A DNA stretch of 43,755 nucleotides from Parachlamydiaceae bacterium (GCA_013813265.1 JACCRY010000196.1:1-43755), one strand, 5' to 3'. Shown: positions 27,057 to 36,958, counted from the stretch's first letter. Notes: a model not told the origin generated them from the letters alone. Program-made: numbers and translations.

Positions 27057-27113
27057 GTCAAAACTCTATATATTAAATTTGATCTGTCAACCGATCAATA
27101 TATTTGCAAAATT
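27057..27113. repeat. Direct repeat, copy 2
   Basis: It matches 25835-25891 (caaaactct, ttaaattt, atctgtcaac, atatttgcaaa). It lies just beyond the 3' end of the minus-strand protease-NACHT-HEAT gene. Confidence 0.6.
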
Positions 27114-27129
27114 ATGATTTATAGCGAAA

Positions 27130-30100
27130 CTATTGTATAAGACATGAACTTGTTTCTGAGGCGTTTCCTTTTTGATTTAGTTTGAAAAAGCGATCTTCTT
27201 GCTTAGAAGTTTTTTTTTCTATGTGATTTTGATTTGATGACGGGAGGTGTAAAATAAACTCAGGATACTGGTAGACAAGTTTTTCAATTTGCTGAATAGC
27301 TAGGTTTGCTTGAACAAGCTTCACTTTTTTAATTTTTCCATGTTCGTAGAAGCAAAGAGAGTCATCTTCTTGAAAAATGGATTGATTTTCCTCAATACAT
27401 TTTAACACAATTGCTGAGAGATATGTCTCATTAAATGGATTCTCTTTAAAGCACTTAATCAGAGCATTTAAAGTTGTAGCCTTTAAAAGAGAAGCTTTGG
27501 TTACTTTCGAATAAAAATGATAGAACAACTCAGAATTGTGTTTAAGAATCGATGAAACATTATATTTTTGTAATGCAAATACTACAGAATTAAGCTCCGC
27601 CCCTTCCGGGAATGCTTGCACCAGCAAAGATAAAGTCAACTGAGGATCAAATGGGCTTATATCAAATAAGTAAGATGCTGCCATTTTCCTGACAGACAAG
27701 TCTTCATTTTTGAGTGTTTGAGACATTAAAGAAAAAGTCCTTTGAGGATCAGTTTGACCTAGTTGACTTAAGGCTATTACGGCATAGGATCTAACACCTG
27801 GGTCCTCATCTTTAAGAGCTTGGGCAAGCAAAGAAAGAGTCAATTGAGGATCAGCCTGCCCTATCTGACCTAAGTTGGATACTGCATTGTACCTAATATG
27901 CCAGACATCACTTTTGAATGCTTGGGCTAGAAAAGGAAGAACAAGTTGCGGATGAACATGACCAATTTCATTTAAGGTTCTTACTGCCTCATCCATGGCC
28001 ATTGGATCTTGGAGAGCTTGGCCTAAAATGGAAAGAACAAGCTGCGGATAAACAAGACCTATTTGACCTAAGGTTCTTACTGCCACAGTCTTGATGCTTG
28101 AATCTTTATCTTTGAGAGCTTGGGCAAGCAAAGAAAGAGTCGATTGAGGATCCACTTGGCTAATTTGACCTAACGCTATGACGGCCCTAACTCTGGCATC
28201 CACGTCTTCATCCCTGAGTGCTTGAGCAAGTAAAGAAAGAGTTAATGGAAGATCAGCTTGGCCTATTTGACCTAAAGCTTTTACCGTTCTTTTTCTGACA
28301 TTCGAGTCTTCATCTTTGAAAGCCTGGGCAAGTAAAGAAAGAGTCAACTGAGGTTCAGCCTGGCCTATTTTACATAAGGCATGCACGACCATGACTCCAA
28401 CATATTTGTCTTTATCTTTCAGTGCTTGAACAAGCAGAGAAAGAGTTAATGGAAGATCAGCCTGGCCTACCTGATATAAAGCATATCCTGCTATTATCCT
28501 GACGTACCAGTTTTCATGTTTAAGGGCTTGAGCCACTATAGAAAGAGTTTCTTGAGAATCAGCTTGGCTTATTTGACTTAATGATATTATCGCATCTCCA
28601 TCGGCATTTGACCCTTTATCCTTGAGAGCTTGTGCAAGCAAAGAAAGAGTCGATTTAAATGGGACTTGATCCATGCCAAATATAGCTTTTAATGCCTCTT
28701 CCTGGGTCATCCACATATCATCTTGTAGGGATTCGATAAGCAAAGGAAAAGTCAAATGTGGGTAAATTAGGCTTATCCGTGATAGGAATGCAACTGCAGT
28801 TGCCCTAACACACCAGACTTCATCTTTGATTGCTTGAGCAAGGAAAGGAAGAGCGTGTTGCGGATCAACAAGGCTCATTTCTCCTAAGCCATAGACGGCT
28901 TGGTCTCTGATTACCCCGATTCCTTTTTGAAATGCATGTACAAGCACTGGAAGAGTCAATTGTTGATCGATCTGTTTGACTTTACCTAAGACTTGTGCTG
29001 CTTTTTGTCTGAAATCCGAATCACCTTCATCGTTGATGGCTTGGGCAAGCAAAGGAAGAGCCAACGGTAGATTGACTTGTGCAATTTGGCTTAAGGTTTC
29101 GATTGCATTCATTCTAACCTCATAGTCTTCATCTTTTAATGCTGAGGTAAGTAAAGAAAGAGCCAATTGTGGATCGGCTTGCCAAACTCGGCTTAGAGAT
29201 TGACAAGACTCACGTTTGGCTAGCAAACCTTTACCTGAAAAACAAGAATTTAATACAGGAATAAAGAAATGCTTAGCTCCTTGAGGACTGATCTCGAATG
29301 TTTCAACAAGATGTTGCGTTACTGAGTTAAGGAGAGGCTCAACAGACATGCGTTCACACCAAAATTGAATCTCTTTTTTATAAGACTTCATTTTTCGAAG
29401 TTCATTTGGCCAACCACATTCTTCTAAGCAACGCACTTTTAAGAGAGCAGAATAGAAACCTACGCTATCTTTAGGAGTATCTAGAATATCAAAAAAAGCA
29501 GTTAAGTTCTCGAAATGCCCCTCAACATTTTTCAAAAGGCCGGCAAGAAACCAGATCACCACTTTATAACGAGGGTCAAACTTTACCTCCCTAATGAGCT
29601 TGGCAGCTTCAGAGGGATTATTTTGCAAAAGCCTCACAAGATAACGCGCTGCAAAGAATTCTTGAAAGGTTAAGTGAAGAAAAGAATATTCATTGCGAAG
29701 GAAATCTTCGTTATCTCCAGAAGAATAGAGGAAGCCCGTCGCACATGTTTGAATAAAAAGTTGATCCCTTTCTTCAATGGAGGAATAACAATAGTAAATT
29801 TCTTTCATCTTTCCCCTATTAAAAGAGAAAAATAATTGTTTATTTTGCATTCCTGTCCAGGCAATCGATTCTAATAACCCGAAAATTTTTCGGGTTTGAT
29901 GATCCTGTTCTAAATCTCCTGATTGCCATTTCCAAGCATGAGGTCGCCCTATTTTTTCCAAAAAGCGTCTTTGTAATGTTAAAGTTAGTTCTTCATAAAG
30001 TCCTGTCATAGAGTAGATAGAGGAAATGCTCCCCTTTGACTTTTTCAAAATTGAGCACACAAGCTCAAGATTAATAGGGATATGGCAAAGTCCAAAGATA

Positions 30101-31899
30101 ATTGGATTTTGACGAATCTTTTTAGAGATAGTCTCACCATTTGTAGGGAAAGATTTTTCAATATAGAGATCAATTGTTTTTGAGGCAAAACCAACATTCT
30201 CAATGCTCATATCGGCTGAGATAGAACCAGCAGCGTGAGGTCGAGAAGTCATGATCCAATGTGGAAATTTCAAGAGTTCATCGACAATGCTTTTTTGGAG
30301 GCTATTTTCTTCAAGTGTGACTTCATCAAGGCCATCCAAAACCAAAAGAATTCGTTCTGAATTTTCCTTAAGATAATCTGCAACATTTTTGGAATAAAGT
30401 GTTTGGCTTTTTTCTTGACAACACACTCGAAAAATAAAGGAGGATGCTGTTTCAGCAGAGTGCGCATTTTGAAGTTTTCTAAGAGGGAGCCAAAATAAAG
30501 CGTCAAATTTTCCTTTCCATAACGTCTCTTCTGCCCATTGATTAGCGATGTATTGACAAAGAGTGCTTTTTCCGACCCCTGCTCTGCCAAGAATCAGGAG
30601 GCGTTTTGCTGCTTTACCTTCTTTGGTTTCAAAGAGAGTAAAGAGCTCTACTGGCTCTTTTGCGGTATGGATGTCTTCCCAGCTATTAATTCGATGTTCT
30701 TCAAAAGCTTTTTTCTTATCTTTAACCTCTTCTTTGTCTTTGCGCAAAAGCACAAGTTCTGTATAGATTTCATGGATGGGAAGAGCTGTATGTAAAAGGT
30801 GAGGAATAGTATTGCAAGCTTTGTAGTGAGCTTTAATAGACTGAATAATCAGCTCCTGAGTATTTTTTTGCTGGTCGATTCCCTCTAAGTTTAAAAGCTC
30901 TTTACCCACAAGAAAGCGAAGCACATGGAGCCTTTGGCAAATTTCAAACCCATTCCGTCCACTTTCTTGCTTTGTGATCTGATGTGCTTGAATTCTTCTT
31001 TTGCTTGTTACTCGATAGTTTTCGGTAATCTCATAGTCTTGGCCCCCGCTACATAAAATGCCTTCCACTTGTTTGATTGCCTTATTGAAGATAGGAGATC
31101 CAGAATTGCCTCCAAATGCATCTAAATTGGTTTCAAAAAAATCATTATGCTTATTTCTCTGAACAAAGCCATTGCTTGTAAATTTTAAGGGTAAGCCATA
31201 AGGGTGACCCAGCATGTAGAGCTCGATTTTGTCGGCCACTTTCTCGGTCATATTCGTTTTAATGGGAGTATAGGATGCTTCCCGATCTAACTCAAGAAGC
31301 GCCCAGTCAGTCCATTCATTAAAGTTTAGATTTTTATCTTGAATCCTTGTGAATTGATGGCTGACGACCCTTTTGATCTGATAAACTTGTTTATCAGCAA
31401 AAAGATAATCGGAGGGATTTTTCTTAGTATTTTGGAAACCAAAGACTAAGTAGGTTGTAGCAATGATTTTTTCATCAAGTATATTAGAATTTTCTGTGCA
31501 AATGCAATGGGCTGCTGTCATAGCAAGCTGCTTGCCGACCAGGAAAGCTGTCCCAAAGCCTGCGGCATATTCATTCCGGAAAGCTTCTTGTTCTCCAAAA
31601 ACTTCTGTGGCGCCATATTTCATGCTGATTTCATTCTCAACCACTTGGGCAAGCGTCGGGGTATGAGACGAGAGTTGCCAACTGCCTTCTGTTTTTTTGA
31701 TTAAAAATTGATTCGAAATAAGACAAATCACACTTTCTGCTTGCTTTTTGACAATCTCTACAAAGGATTTCTCCAATTCTGAAGATTCAAGTTCGTCAAG
31801 ATTCTTCCTTTGATCCTGTTTTCCATAAAGTGCTTTGTTTTTCTGATTGGAGTCTAAAGAAATTTGTAAGGAATAGGTTCTGTAACATTGGTTCTCCAT
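27130..31899 (-). CDS. Trypsin-like protease - NACHT ATPase - HEAT repeat protein with C-terminal CaaX box (1,589 aa)
   Basis: This is an inverted paralogue of 15400-19950. The protease triad is His131 (MTAAHC), Asp198 (WTDWALLELD) and Ser266 (GNSGSP). The NACHT domain has Walker A GRAGVGKST at 438-446, Walker B ILLVLDGLDE at 517-526, WIMTSRPHAAGS and FLHLTFQEFFAARYL. Sixteen HEAT repeats follow (about 895-1430), many nearly identical (ADPQLTLSLLAQALKDED, ALGQIGQ). The cap domain (LNALIKCFKENP, LKCIEEN, CFYEHGKIKKVK) is followed by a polar linker and the final CLIQ. The start ATG has AGGA upstream. It encodes the same putative sensor-switch-protease machine as its sister, with a more homogeneous repeat array and a longer linker before the CaaX end. 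Location and target are unknown; host membrane is inferred from CaaX. Confidence 0.88.
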   Translation of the reverse strand: MENQCYRTYSLQISLDSNQKNKALYGKQDQRKNLDELESSELEKSFVEIVKKQAESVICLISNQFLIKKTEGSWQLSSHTPTLAQVVENEISMKYGATEVFGEQEAFRNEYAAGFGTAFLVGKQLAMTAAHCICTENSNILDEKIIATTYLVFGFQNTKKNPSDYLFADKQVYQIKRVVSHQFTRIQDKNLNFNEWTDWALLELDREASYTPIKTNMTEKVADKIELYMLGHPYGLPLKFTSNGFVQRNKHNDFFETNLDAFGGNSGSPIFNKAIKQVEGILCSGGQDYEITENYRVTSKRRIQAHQITKQESGRNGFEICQRLHVLRFLVGKELLNLEGIDQQKNTQELIIQSIKAHYKACNTIPHLLHTALPIHEIYTELVLLRKDKEEVKDKKKAFEEHRINSWEDIHTAKEPVELFTLFETKEGKAAKRLLILGRAGVGKSTLCQYIANQWAEETLWKGKFDALFWLPLRKLQNAHSAETASSFIFRVCCQEKSQTLYSKNVADYLKENSERILLVLDGLDEVTLEENSLQKSIVDELLKFPHWIMTSRPHAAGSISADMSIENVGFASKTIDLYIEKSFPTNGETISKKIRQNPIIFGLCHIPINLELVCSILKKSKGSISSIYSMTGLYEELTLTLQRRFLEKIGRPHAWKWQSGDLEQDHQTRKIFGLLESIAWTGMQNKQLFFSFNRGKMKEIYYCYSSIEERDQLFIQTCATGFLYSSGDNEDFLRNEYSFLHLTFQEFFAARYLVRLLQNNPSEAAKLIREVKFDPRYKVVIWFLAGLLKNVEGHFENLTAFFDILDTPKDSVGFYSALLKVRCLEECGWPNELRKMKSYKKEIQFWCERMSVEPLLNSVTQHLVETFEISPQGAKHFFIPVLNSCFSGKGLLAKRESCQSLSRVWQADPQLALSLLTSALKDEDYEVRMNAIETLSQIAQVNLPLALPLLAQAINDEGDSDFRQKAAQVLGKVKQIDQQLTLPVLVHAFQKGIGVIRDQAVYGLGEMSLVDPQHALPFLAQAIKDEVWCVRATAVAFLSRISLIYPHLTFPLLIESLQDDMWMTQEEALKAIFGMDQVPFKSTLSLLAQALKDKGSNADGDAIISLSQISQADSQETLSIVAQALKHENWYVRIIAGYALYQVGQADLPLTLSLLVQALKDKDKYVGVMVVHALCKIGQAEPQLTLSLLAQAFKDEDSNVRKRTVKALGQIGQADLPLTLSLLAQALRDEDVDARVRAVIALGQISQVDPQSTLSLLAQALKDKDSSIKTVAVRTLGQIGLVYPQLVLSILGQALQDPMAMDEAVRTLNEIGHVHPQLVLPFLAQAFKSDVWHIRYNAVSNLGQIGQADPQLTLSLLAQALKDEDPGVRSYAVIALSQLGQTDPQRTFSLMSQTLKNEDLSVRKMAASYLFDISPFDPQLTLSLLVQAFPEGAELNSVVFALQKYNVSSILKHNSELFYHFYSKVTKASLLKATTLNALIKCFKENPFNETYLSAIVLKCIEENQSIFQEDDSLCFYEHGKIKKVKLVQANLAIQQIEKLVYQYPEFILHLPSSNQNHIEKKTSKQEDRFFKLNQKGNASETSSCLIQ
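27600..29230 (-). repeat. Sixteen tandem ~105-bp units coding for HEAT repeats
   Basis: The recurring DNA core on the plus strand is gcttgggcaagcaaagaaag followed by agtcaattgaggatcagcct. Units near 27820, 28110 and 28320 are close to identical over 30-40 bases. The array has clearly expanded recently, unlike the more diverged array at 18060-19600 in the sister gene. Confidence 0.8.
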
Positions 31900-32130
31900 G
31901 AGATCATCCTTTTTAGGAAGTTTTTTTTACCTCCCCATGAAGTTGAAGAGTTGGCGCAGCTCTGTTTCATTTCCCATCTTACATAATTTGTAACAAAAGC
32001 AATAGAAATTTCCGTTTCTTGTCAGGCTAAAGGCAGGCTTTATTACAGATTAAACTGTAATGCAACTCCTACTATTGATACATAAATGCAAAAATGCTGT
32101 AATTTATCACAAACCAAAATGAGGATTTTT

Positions 32131-32664
32131 ATGTTGAAAACAGGTGATCGTTGCATTGAAACTATTAACTGGACCGCCCAATTTACTCAAAAATTGAAAG
32201 AGATAAACCAATCTTCTTACATTGTTGTGGGGTCAATACCTGAACGGATTGTTGGATTAATAGGCATCCCATTTGTCTTATTATCCGAAGGCTTCCCTCA
32301 TTGCGCTTTAACTGCAGAAAGTGAATTAATGAAAATTGAAAATGATCAAACCAGGAGTCAAACATTTCAAATACGAGCTTTAAAAGAGGAAATCAGCAAA
32401 CAAAAATCTTTAAATCAAGTAGCGATGATCGCCATGGTGAAGGAATTCGAAGGCAAAGAAACTCAATTAAAAAAATATTTTTTTAAAGAGATTCAATCTT
32501 TAAAAGAGGAAAATGAAAAAATTAAAACAGAAAAGGAAGAGGAAATCATCGTACTAGAGAAAATAATTATAGCACAAGAGGCTAAATTAGAGGCTCTGTT
32601 TAGAAAAAACATCAAACTAAATGATGAAAAATCCGATTTGATCAAACAAATTTGCGATAAGTGA
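32131..32664 (+). CDS. Coiled-coil hypothetical protein, 177 aa
   Basis: GAGGA at 32121-32125, five bases before ATG 32131, decides this start over ATG 32086 and 32119. Residues 1-70 contain a mildly hydrophobic stretch (YIVVGSIPERIVGLIGIPFV). Residues about 75-177 are a long charged coiled coil (LKEEISKQ, KEIQSLKEENEKIKTEKEEE). It has no recognised family. A short hydrophobic stretch plus coiled coil is reminiscent of chlamydial inclusion-membrane or chaperone-like proteins, but that is only resemblance. It stands 246 bp before the effector operon. Confidence 0.6.
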   Translation: MLKTGDRCIETINWTAQFTQKLKEINQSSYIVVGSIPERIVGLIGIPFVLLSEGFPHCALTAESELMKIENDQTRSQTFQIRALKEEISKQKSLNQVAMIAMVKEFEGKETQLKKYFFKEIQSLKEENEKIKTEKEEEIIVLEKIIIAQEAKLEALFRKNIKLNDEKSDLIKQICDK

Positions 32665-32762
32665 CAAAAATTAACTAGAATGAATAAAAGGGAAATATTT
32701 TCTTTAAGAAAGAAATGAGTAAAATTATCTTTATTTTTCGGCCAAAAATTTTTAAAGGCGAA

Positions 32763-32791
32763 TTGTTTAGTCAAAAAATTTACATTATTTA
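32763..32791 (+). promoter_or_regulatory. Possible promoter of the effector operon
   Basis: TTGTTT at 32763-32768 and TATTTA at 32786-32791 are separated by 17 bases, about 120 bases before ATG 32911. The region is AT-rich, so chance matches are likely. The rest of the 32665-32910 gap shows nothing else. Confidence 0.25.
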
Positions 32792-32910
32792 TTATAGGAA
32801 AAAAATCTAATCCAGCTGCGATTGATCAGGAATTAAAATTACCTAAATTTATATCTTGAAGAATTTCCCATGCCTCGTTACAGTGCGTTCTTAAATGCAA
32901 GGAGACCGGC

Positions 32911-35900
32911 ATGCTTCCACCAATTCAAGAAATGATAAATACTCAGAGTTCCAACAATCTTAAGGAAATTCCGGAACATGTTAGCCATATTGCGGGATTA
33001 TTCAAGATTGTAGCAGATGACGATCTTGCGCGACTAGAAAAGCGGTGCATAAAAGCCATCGTCGCTTCTTTTAAAACAGATCAGCTAACACGAATTTCTT
33101 CTTGCAACCAAATTTATCTTGCGAAGCTAAAAGATCTATCTAATAAAACTCTTCTGATCCACGCAGTAAAACCAGGCTGCGAAGGCCTTGTTACCTATCT
33201 TGTCAAAAAGGAAATTGGCATCCACGATACTGACAAACATGGAAACACACCTCTTCACTATGCTGTTAAAAGAAATGCTCATGATTCCATCCCCCTATTA
33301 CTAGGCCATTACAACTATAATTGCATCAATCTTGCAGGCGAGACTCCTCTGCATATAGGAATTAAAGCAGGCAAACATAAGGCTGTCGCTTGCATACTAG
33401 AGCGATACAAAGACAAACACCTCCCTCTCATAGAGGATGGCATTAAATTGAATCCTTTGGCCTTAGCGGTGAAATATGGACAGAAAGAGTGTGTTAACCT
33501 CCTAATAAATAAAGATCTACTTTTTAAAGACATAGGGAATCTGGGAACACTCTTACATGTTGCTGTCAAGTATCGTCAGCCTGAAATGGTAGAATATCTT
33601 CTCTATTCTAAAAAAGTGATTGAATGTCTAAAAGCAAAAAATAAATCACTTAAAGAACTGATTGAAAAGAATAATACTGAAAATGGATTGACGCCCCTAA
33701 ACCTTGCTGCACAGCTTGGAGACCTCATCTCAATTCAACTTCTGTTTGAAAAAGGGGCTTCTTTAGAAACAGAAGATGATGACCAAAACCATCCTATTCA
33801 TCATGCAGTAAAAGCAAGGCAATATGAGACTGTTCAACTTCTCACAATGCTTGGGGCAGATCTAAAAGCCTTCGGTCATGAAGCAACGACGCCTATCGAA
33901 CTCGTAAGGCATGACAAAACTTCAATAGGACGCTCCATTTTCGGCTTTCTTTCTTCTGCTATAAATATGAAAAAAGATTATAAAGTCGAACTACATCAAC
34001 GAATGGCTGAAAATCATGTTTTTAAAGGAGGAGGGCCAAAAGGGATTGCCTATGGAGGCGTTGTGCGCTATTTAGCGGAAAAAGGAATTTTGCCTTTGGC
34101 TAAAAGATTTGCAGGAACATCTGCCGGGGCATTTCCCGTCGTTTTCTTAGGCCTTAATGCCTCAGTTAGTAAAATCGAAGATTTGCTTATTAAAACCAAC
34201 ATTACGGATTACCTGGATCCTCCTTGCAGTAAAGAGTGCCTCTTGGATCTTTTTCACTCCAAAGTAGACGGCGTCTCTTCTGCGATCAAAGCCACATGGA
34301 ATCTACTAAGGAGCATACGATCGACCACAGAAATCTTGTTCCATCCCTTCGAGACATTGAAAAAACTTCGCAATCTTACAGGAATTTGTGAAGGAGAAGA
34401 ATTTCGGGAATGGGCGGAGAATGAAATAAAAGAGATGTCGGGTGTAGAATACTTCACTTTCGGGGAACTTCGGAAAGCCATAGAAATTGAAGGTAAACCC
34501 TATAAACATATGAGCATATTCGGGACAAGGCTGCAGGATGTGAAAAATAAATCTTGCTCTTATAAATTTAGTTCAGAAGATCCCGATTGTGACAATATTA
34601 TTATCTCTGATGCTTTACGTATTTCCATGTCAATTCCGGGTGTATTCAAGCCCCACACTATACATATGAAAGAAAACGGGCAGAGAGTTAGCAAACCCCA
34701 TTTAGGGCAGTTTGTGGATGGCGGCCTGCTCAACAATTTACCTATGGAAACTTTTGACTATAAAGGCTTTATATCAAGAGAAGAGCTGGGAATAAAAGGA
34801 GATTTCCCTGTATTTAACAAGCGGACTATCGGATATGATCTTTGCTCCTCCCCTGAGGATATTACAGACATCAAAACAGACGTAAAAAAAGTAAAGACGG
34901 TATTTGGTTTGATGAAATGCCTTCTTGAAATTTACATGGAGGCTGAAGATAATATTCGCCTTCTTAATCCTTACGCATCAGCTCGAATTATTAAAATTAA
35001 TGTTGGGACTGTAGGACTTTTGGACTTTGATTTAAACACTCAACAAAAAGAAATTCTATTAAAGTCTGGTTATGAAGCCACAAAAAAATATTTTGATAAC
35101 ACTATTTTTCAAGCGACTCAAAGTTCAAGCTCAAGCACACTTTTAAAGGCTTACAAGGGCTATATTGCACTACCTCCAGTATTGCCAGAAGAGCCATTTG
35201 ATGGGAGGACAGAGCTTTTCCTGCAATTACAAAATTTTTGTTTGCCAAATGGCTGGACTTCAAAGACCAACACCCCAGTCGCTCTCTTAACGGAATCTGA
35301 AATAAATACAAAAGAAGCGGCTCTTGCTTTTGCGCATCAGCACTTGAATCACTTTTCCATCATCAAGTACATCGATTGCAGTACCGAGACATCACTTATT
35401 CAAGGCTACCAAGAGCTTGCAGATATCCTTCATATATTCTGGAATAAAGAAACCTTTGTCCAAGACATTAACCGTGAACTTGAAACAGGCTCTTTCACTG
35501 AAAAAGAGGAAGAAAAACCCTGGCTGTTGATCCTAGATAACGTCACCACCGATATTGTGGAAAAAATTTCCCTTCCAAAAAATGGAGGAGCTATTCTTGC
35601 TATTTCTTTAGAACAAAAGTGCATCTGGCCTAAAGATGAAGTGGTGGTTGAAATAGCCTCTTTCATAGATGCCAAGAATGTACAAAAGCAAACTCCCCTT
35701 CACCGAGCAGCTCAAAGCGGAAGAGAAAAAAATATCTCTTATTTACTTGAACAAGAAGAGAATATGAATGGAATTAACGCTGTTGACCTAATGAATAGAA
35801 CTCCTCTCTTTGTCGCGATTGAAAGGGGGCATTTTAACGTTACCGAGTTGCTTCTTCAAAAGAAAGCAGATATGACAATAATTTCAAGCGATGCAAAAGA

Positions 35901-36948
35901 TTCCGTCCTCCATGTATGCGCCTTTAATGGCGATGCTAAACTCCTTGAACTGCTCCTTAAACAGCCATCCAGCAAAGATCTCATTAACCAAGGCGACCAT
36001 GAAGGAAAGACCCCCTTACACAAGGCCGTGTATCGAGGAAAGGAAAGGTCTGAATGCGTTAAGTTGCTTTGCTCCTATGGAGCGAATGTTCTCGCTGCAA
36101 ATCATTTCGATTATATCCCTTTGCATTGGTCCTGCATGCATGGTCATCTAGAAAGCACGAAAATTTTAATTCAAAAAAAAGCGCCCCTAGATCTGACGAA
36201 CGCTAATAATGAGAGTCCTTTTGACCTTGCCTTGCGCGAGCATGAGTTTGAAACTGTCCATTTTCTTCTTAAAACTAAAAAAAGGCTGCCAAAAATAGAG
36301 AGGCAAGAAAATCAAACTTTTATAGAATTCTATCAGCAGCAATTTCTTGAGGCTGAAATAGGAAAACTGGTTGAAGAACAGATCCTCTATCTCATCAAAA
36401 TCAGCTTTCATCACAAACAAGAAAATGATTTGACGGCAAGTGCTCAAGCACTTCATGAGGCACAAAAACTCCAGAGAACTCATCTTAAAAACGCGCACTT
36501 AGAAAGATATCTCTCCAACCAACTAAAAGAGATCCAGATATCAAACCAACTGGCTGATCCTCGATTGGTTGAATTTGGTAAAAAAGCTCCTAGTTATATC
36601 TATGTAGCCCCAGGATTAAATATAGAAGGCATATGTGAAAATAAAGGATGCAAAGCTTTTAATAAAGTGATCTGGATTCAAAAAGGAATGGACCAATTCA
36701 ATATTGGGGAGGTTGCATCTGATATCAATTGTCCAGACTGCCCGGGTAAAAAAACAGCTCTTAAAATCAATAATTTAGGATTTTATAACTGCATTTATAG
36801 CATCGATGGATTTCAAATCCAGCCGGAAAAAAAGAAAGTTTTGGAAAATGATCTCACTGCAGGAGAGGATCAGATCTCCTTGTTTAAGCAGGATGGAGAA
36901 TTCGGAAATTGGCCTTCTCTTACAGTTAACACAAAACCAAAAAAATAA
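32911..36948 (+). CDS. Ankyrin - patatin phospholipase - degenerate NB-ARC - ankyrin - Cys-rich protein (1,345 aa)
   Basis: AGGAG precedes ATG 32911. Residues about 75-335 are about seven ankyrin repeats (GNTPLHYAVK, GETPLHIGIK). Residues about 368-700 are a patatin-like phospholipase with its dyad complete: oxyanion loop GGGPKG at 373-378, GTSAG with Ser404, and DGG with Asp603. Residues about 755-925 follow the NB-ARC pattern (PFDGRTEL, PWLLILDNV, GAILAIS), but the P-loop position reads LLTESEINTKEA and has lost the glycines and lysine. Residues about 925-1125 are six more ankyrin repeats. The last 125 residues are a Cys-rich module (ICENKGCKAF, NCPDC, GFYNC) shared with the next two genes. 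It probably is a lipid-cleaving effector using ankyrins to bind host proteins. It is first gene of the operon; the next starts 10 bp on. Confidence 0.88.
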   Translation: MLPPIQEMINTQSSNNLKEIPEHVSHIAGLFKIVADDDLARLEKRCIKAIVASFKTDQLTRISSCNQIYLAKLKDLSNKTLLIHAVKPGCEGLVTYLVKKEIGIHDTDKHGNTPLHYAVKRNAHDSIPLLLGHYNYNCINLAGETPLHIGIKAGKHKAVACILERYKDKHLPLIEDGIKLNPLALAVKYGQKECVNLLINKDLLFKDIGNLGTLLHVAVKYRQPEMVEYLLYSKKVIECLKAKNKSLKELIEKNNTENGLTPLNLAAQLGDLISIQLLFEKGASLETEDDDQNHPIHHAVKARQYETVQLLTMLGADLKAFGHEATTPIELVRHDKTSIGRSIFGFLSSAINMKKDYKVELHQRMAENHVFKGGGPKGIAYGGVVRYLAEKGILPLAKRFAGTSAGAFPVVFLGLNASVSKIEDLLIKTNITDYLDPPCSKECLLDLFHSKVDGVSSAIKATWNLLRSIRSTTEILFHPFETLKKLRNLTGICEGEEFREWAENEIKEMSGVEYFTFGELRKAIEIEGKPYKHMSIFGTRLQDVKNKSCSYKFSSEDPDCDNIIISDALRISMSIPGVFKPHTIHMKENGQRVSKPHLGQFVDGGLLNNLPMETFDYKGFISREELGIKGDFPVFNKRTIGYDLCSSPEDITDIKTDVKKVKTVFGLMKCLLEIYMEAEDNIRLLNPYASARIIKINVGTVGLLDFDLNTQQKEILLKSGYEATKKYFDNTIFQATQSSSSSTLLKAYKGYIALPPVLPEEPFDGRTELFLQLQNFCLPNGWTSKTNTPVALLTESEINTKEAALAFAHQHLNHFSIIKYIDCSTETSLIQGYQELADILHIFWNKETFVQDINRELETGSFTEKEEEKPWLLILDNVTTDIVEKISLPKNGGAILAISLEQKCIWPKDEVVVEIASFIDAKNVQKQTPLHRAAQSGREKNISYLLEQEENMNGINAVDLMNRTPLFVAIERGHFNVTELLLQKKADMTIISSDAKDSVLHVCAFNGDAKLLELLLKQPSSKDLINQGDHEGKTPLHKAVYRGKERSECVKLLCSYGANVLAANHFDYIPLHWSCMHGHLESTKILIQKKAPLDLTNANNESPFDLALREHEFETVHFLLKTKKRLPKIERQENQTFIEFYQQQFLEAEIGKLVEEQILYLIKISFHHKQENDLTASAQALHEAQKLQRTHLKNAHLERYLSNQLKEIQISNQLADPRLVEFGKKAPSYIYVAPGLNIEGICENKGCKAFNKVIWIQKGMDQFNIGEVASDINCPDCPGKKTALKINNLGFYNCIYSIDGFQIQPEKKKVLENDLTAGEDQISLFKQDGEFGNWPSLTVNTKPKK

Positions 36949-36958
36949 AAGGAAAATC

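Noticed and set aside
27600-29230. Regular ~105-bp repeats as a CRISPR array
   Set aside because: Period and content code in frame for HEAT repeats; there are no unique spacers of constant length and no cas genes.
32086-32130. Earlier ATG for the coiled-coil protein
   Set aside because: GAGGA five bases before ATG 32131 is the only convincing ribosome binding site.
36806-36958. Longer version of the ubiquitin-like gene starting inside the upstream gene
   Set aside because: ATG 36959 has a good ribosome binding site; the extra residues are the upstream gene read in another frame and have no domain match.
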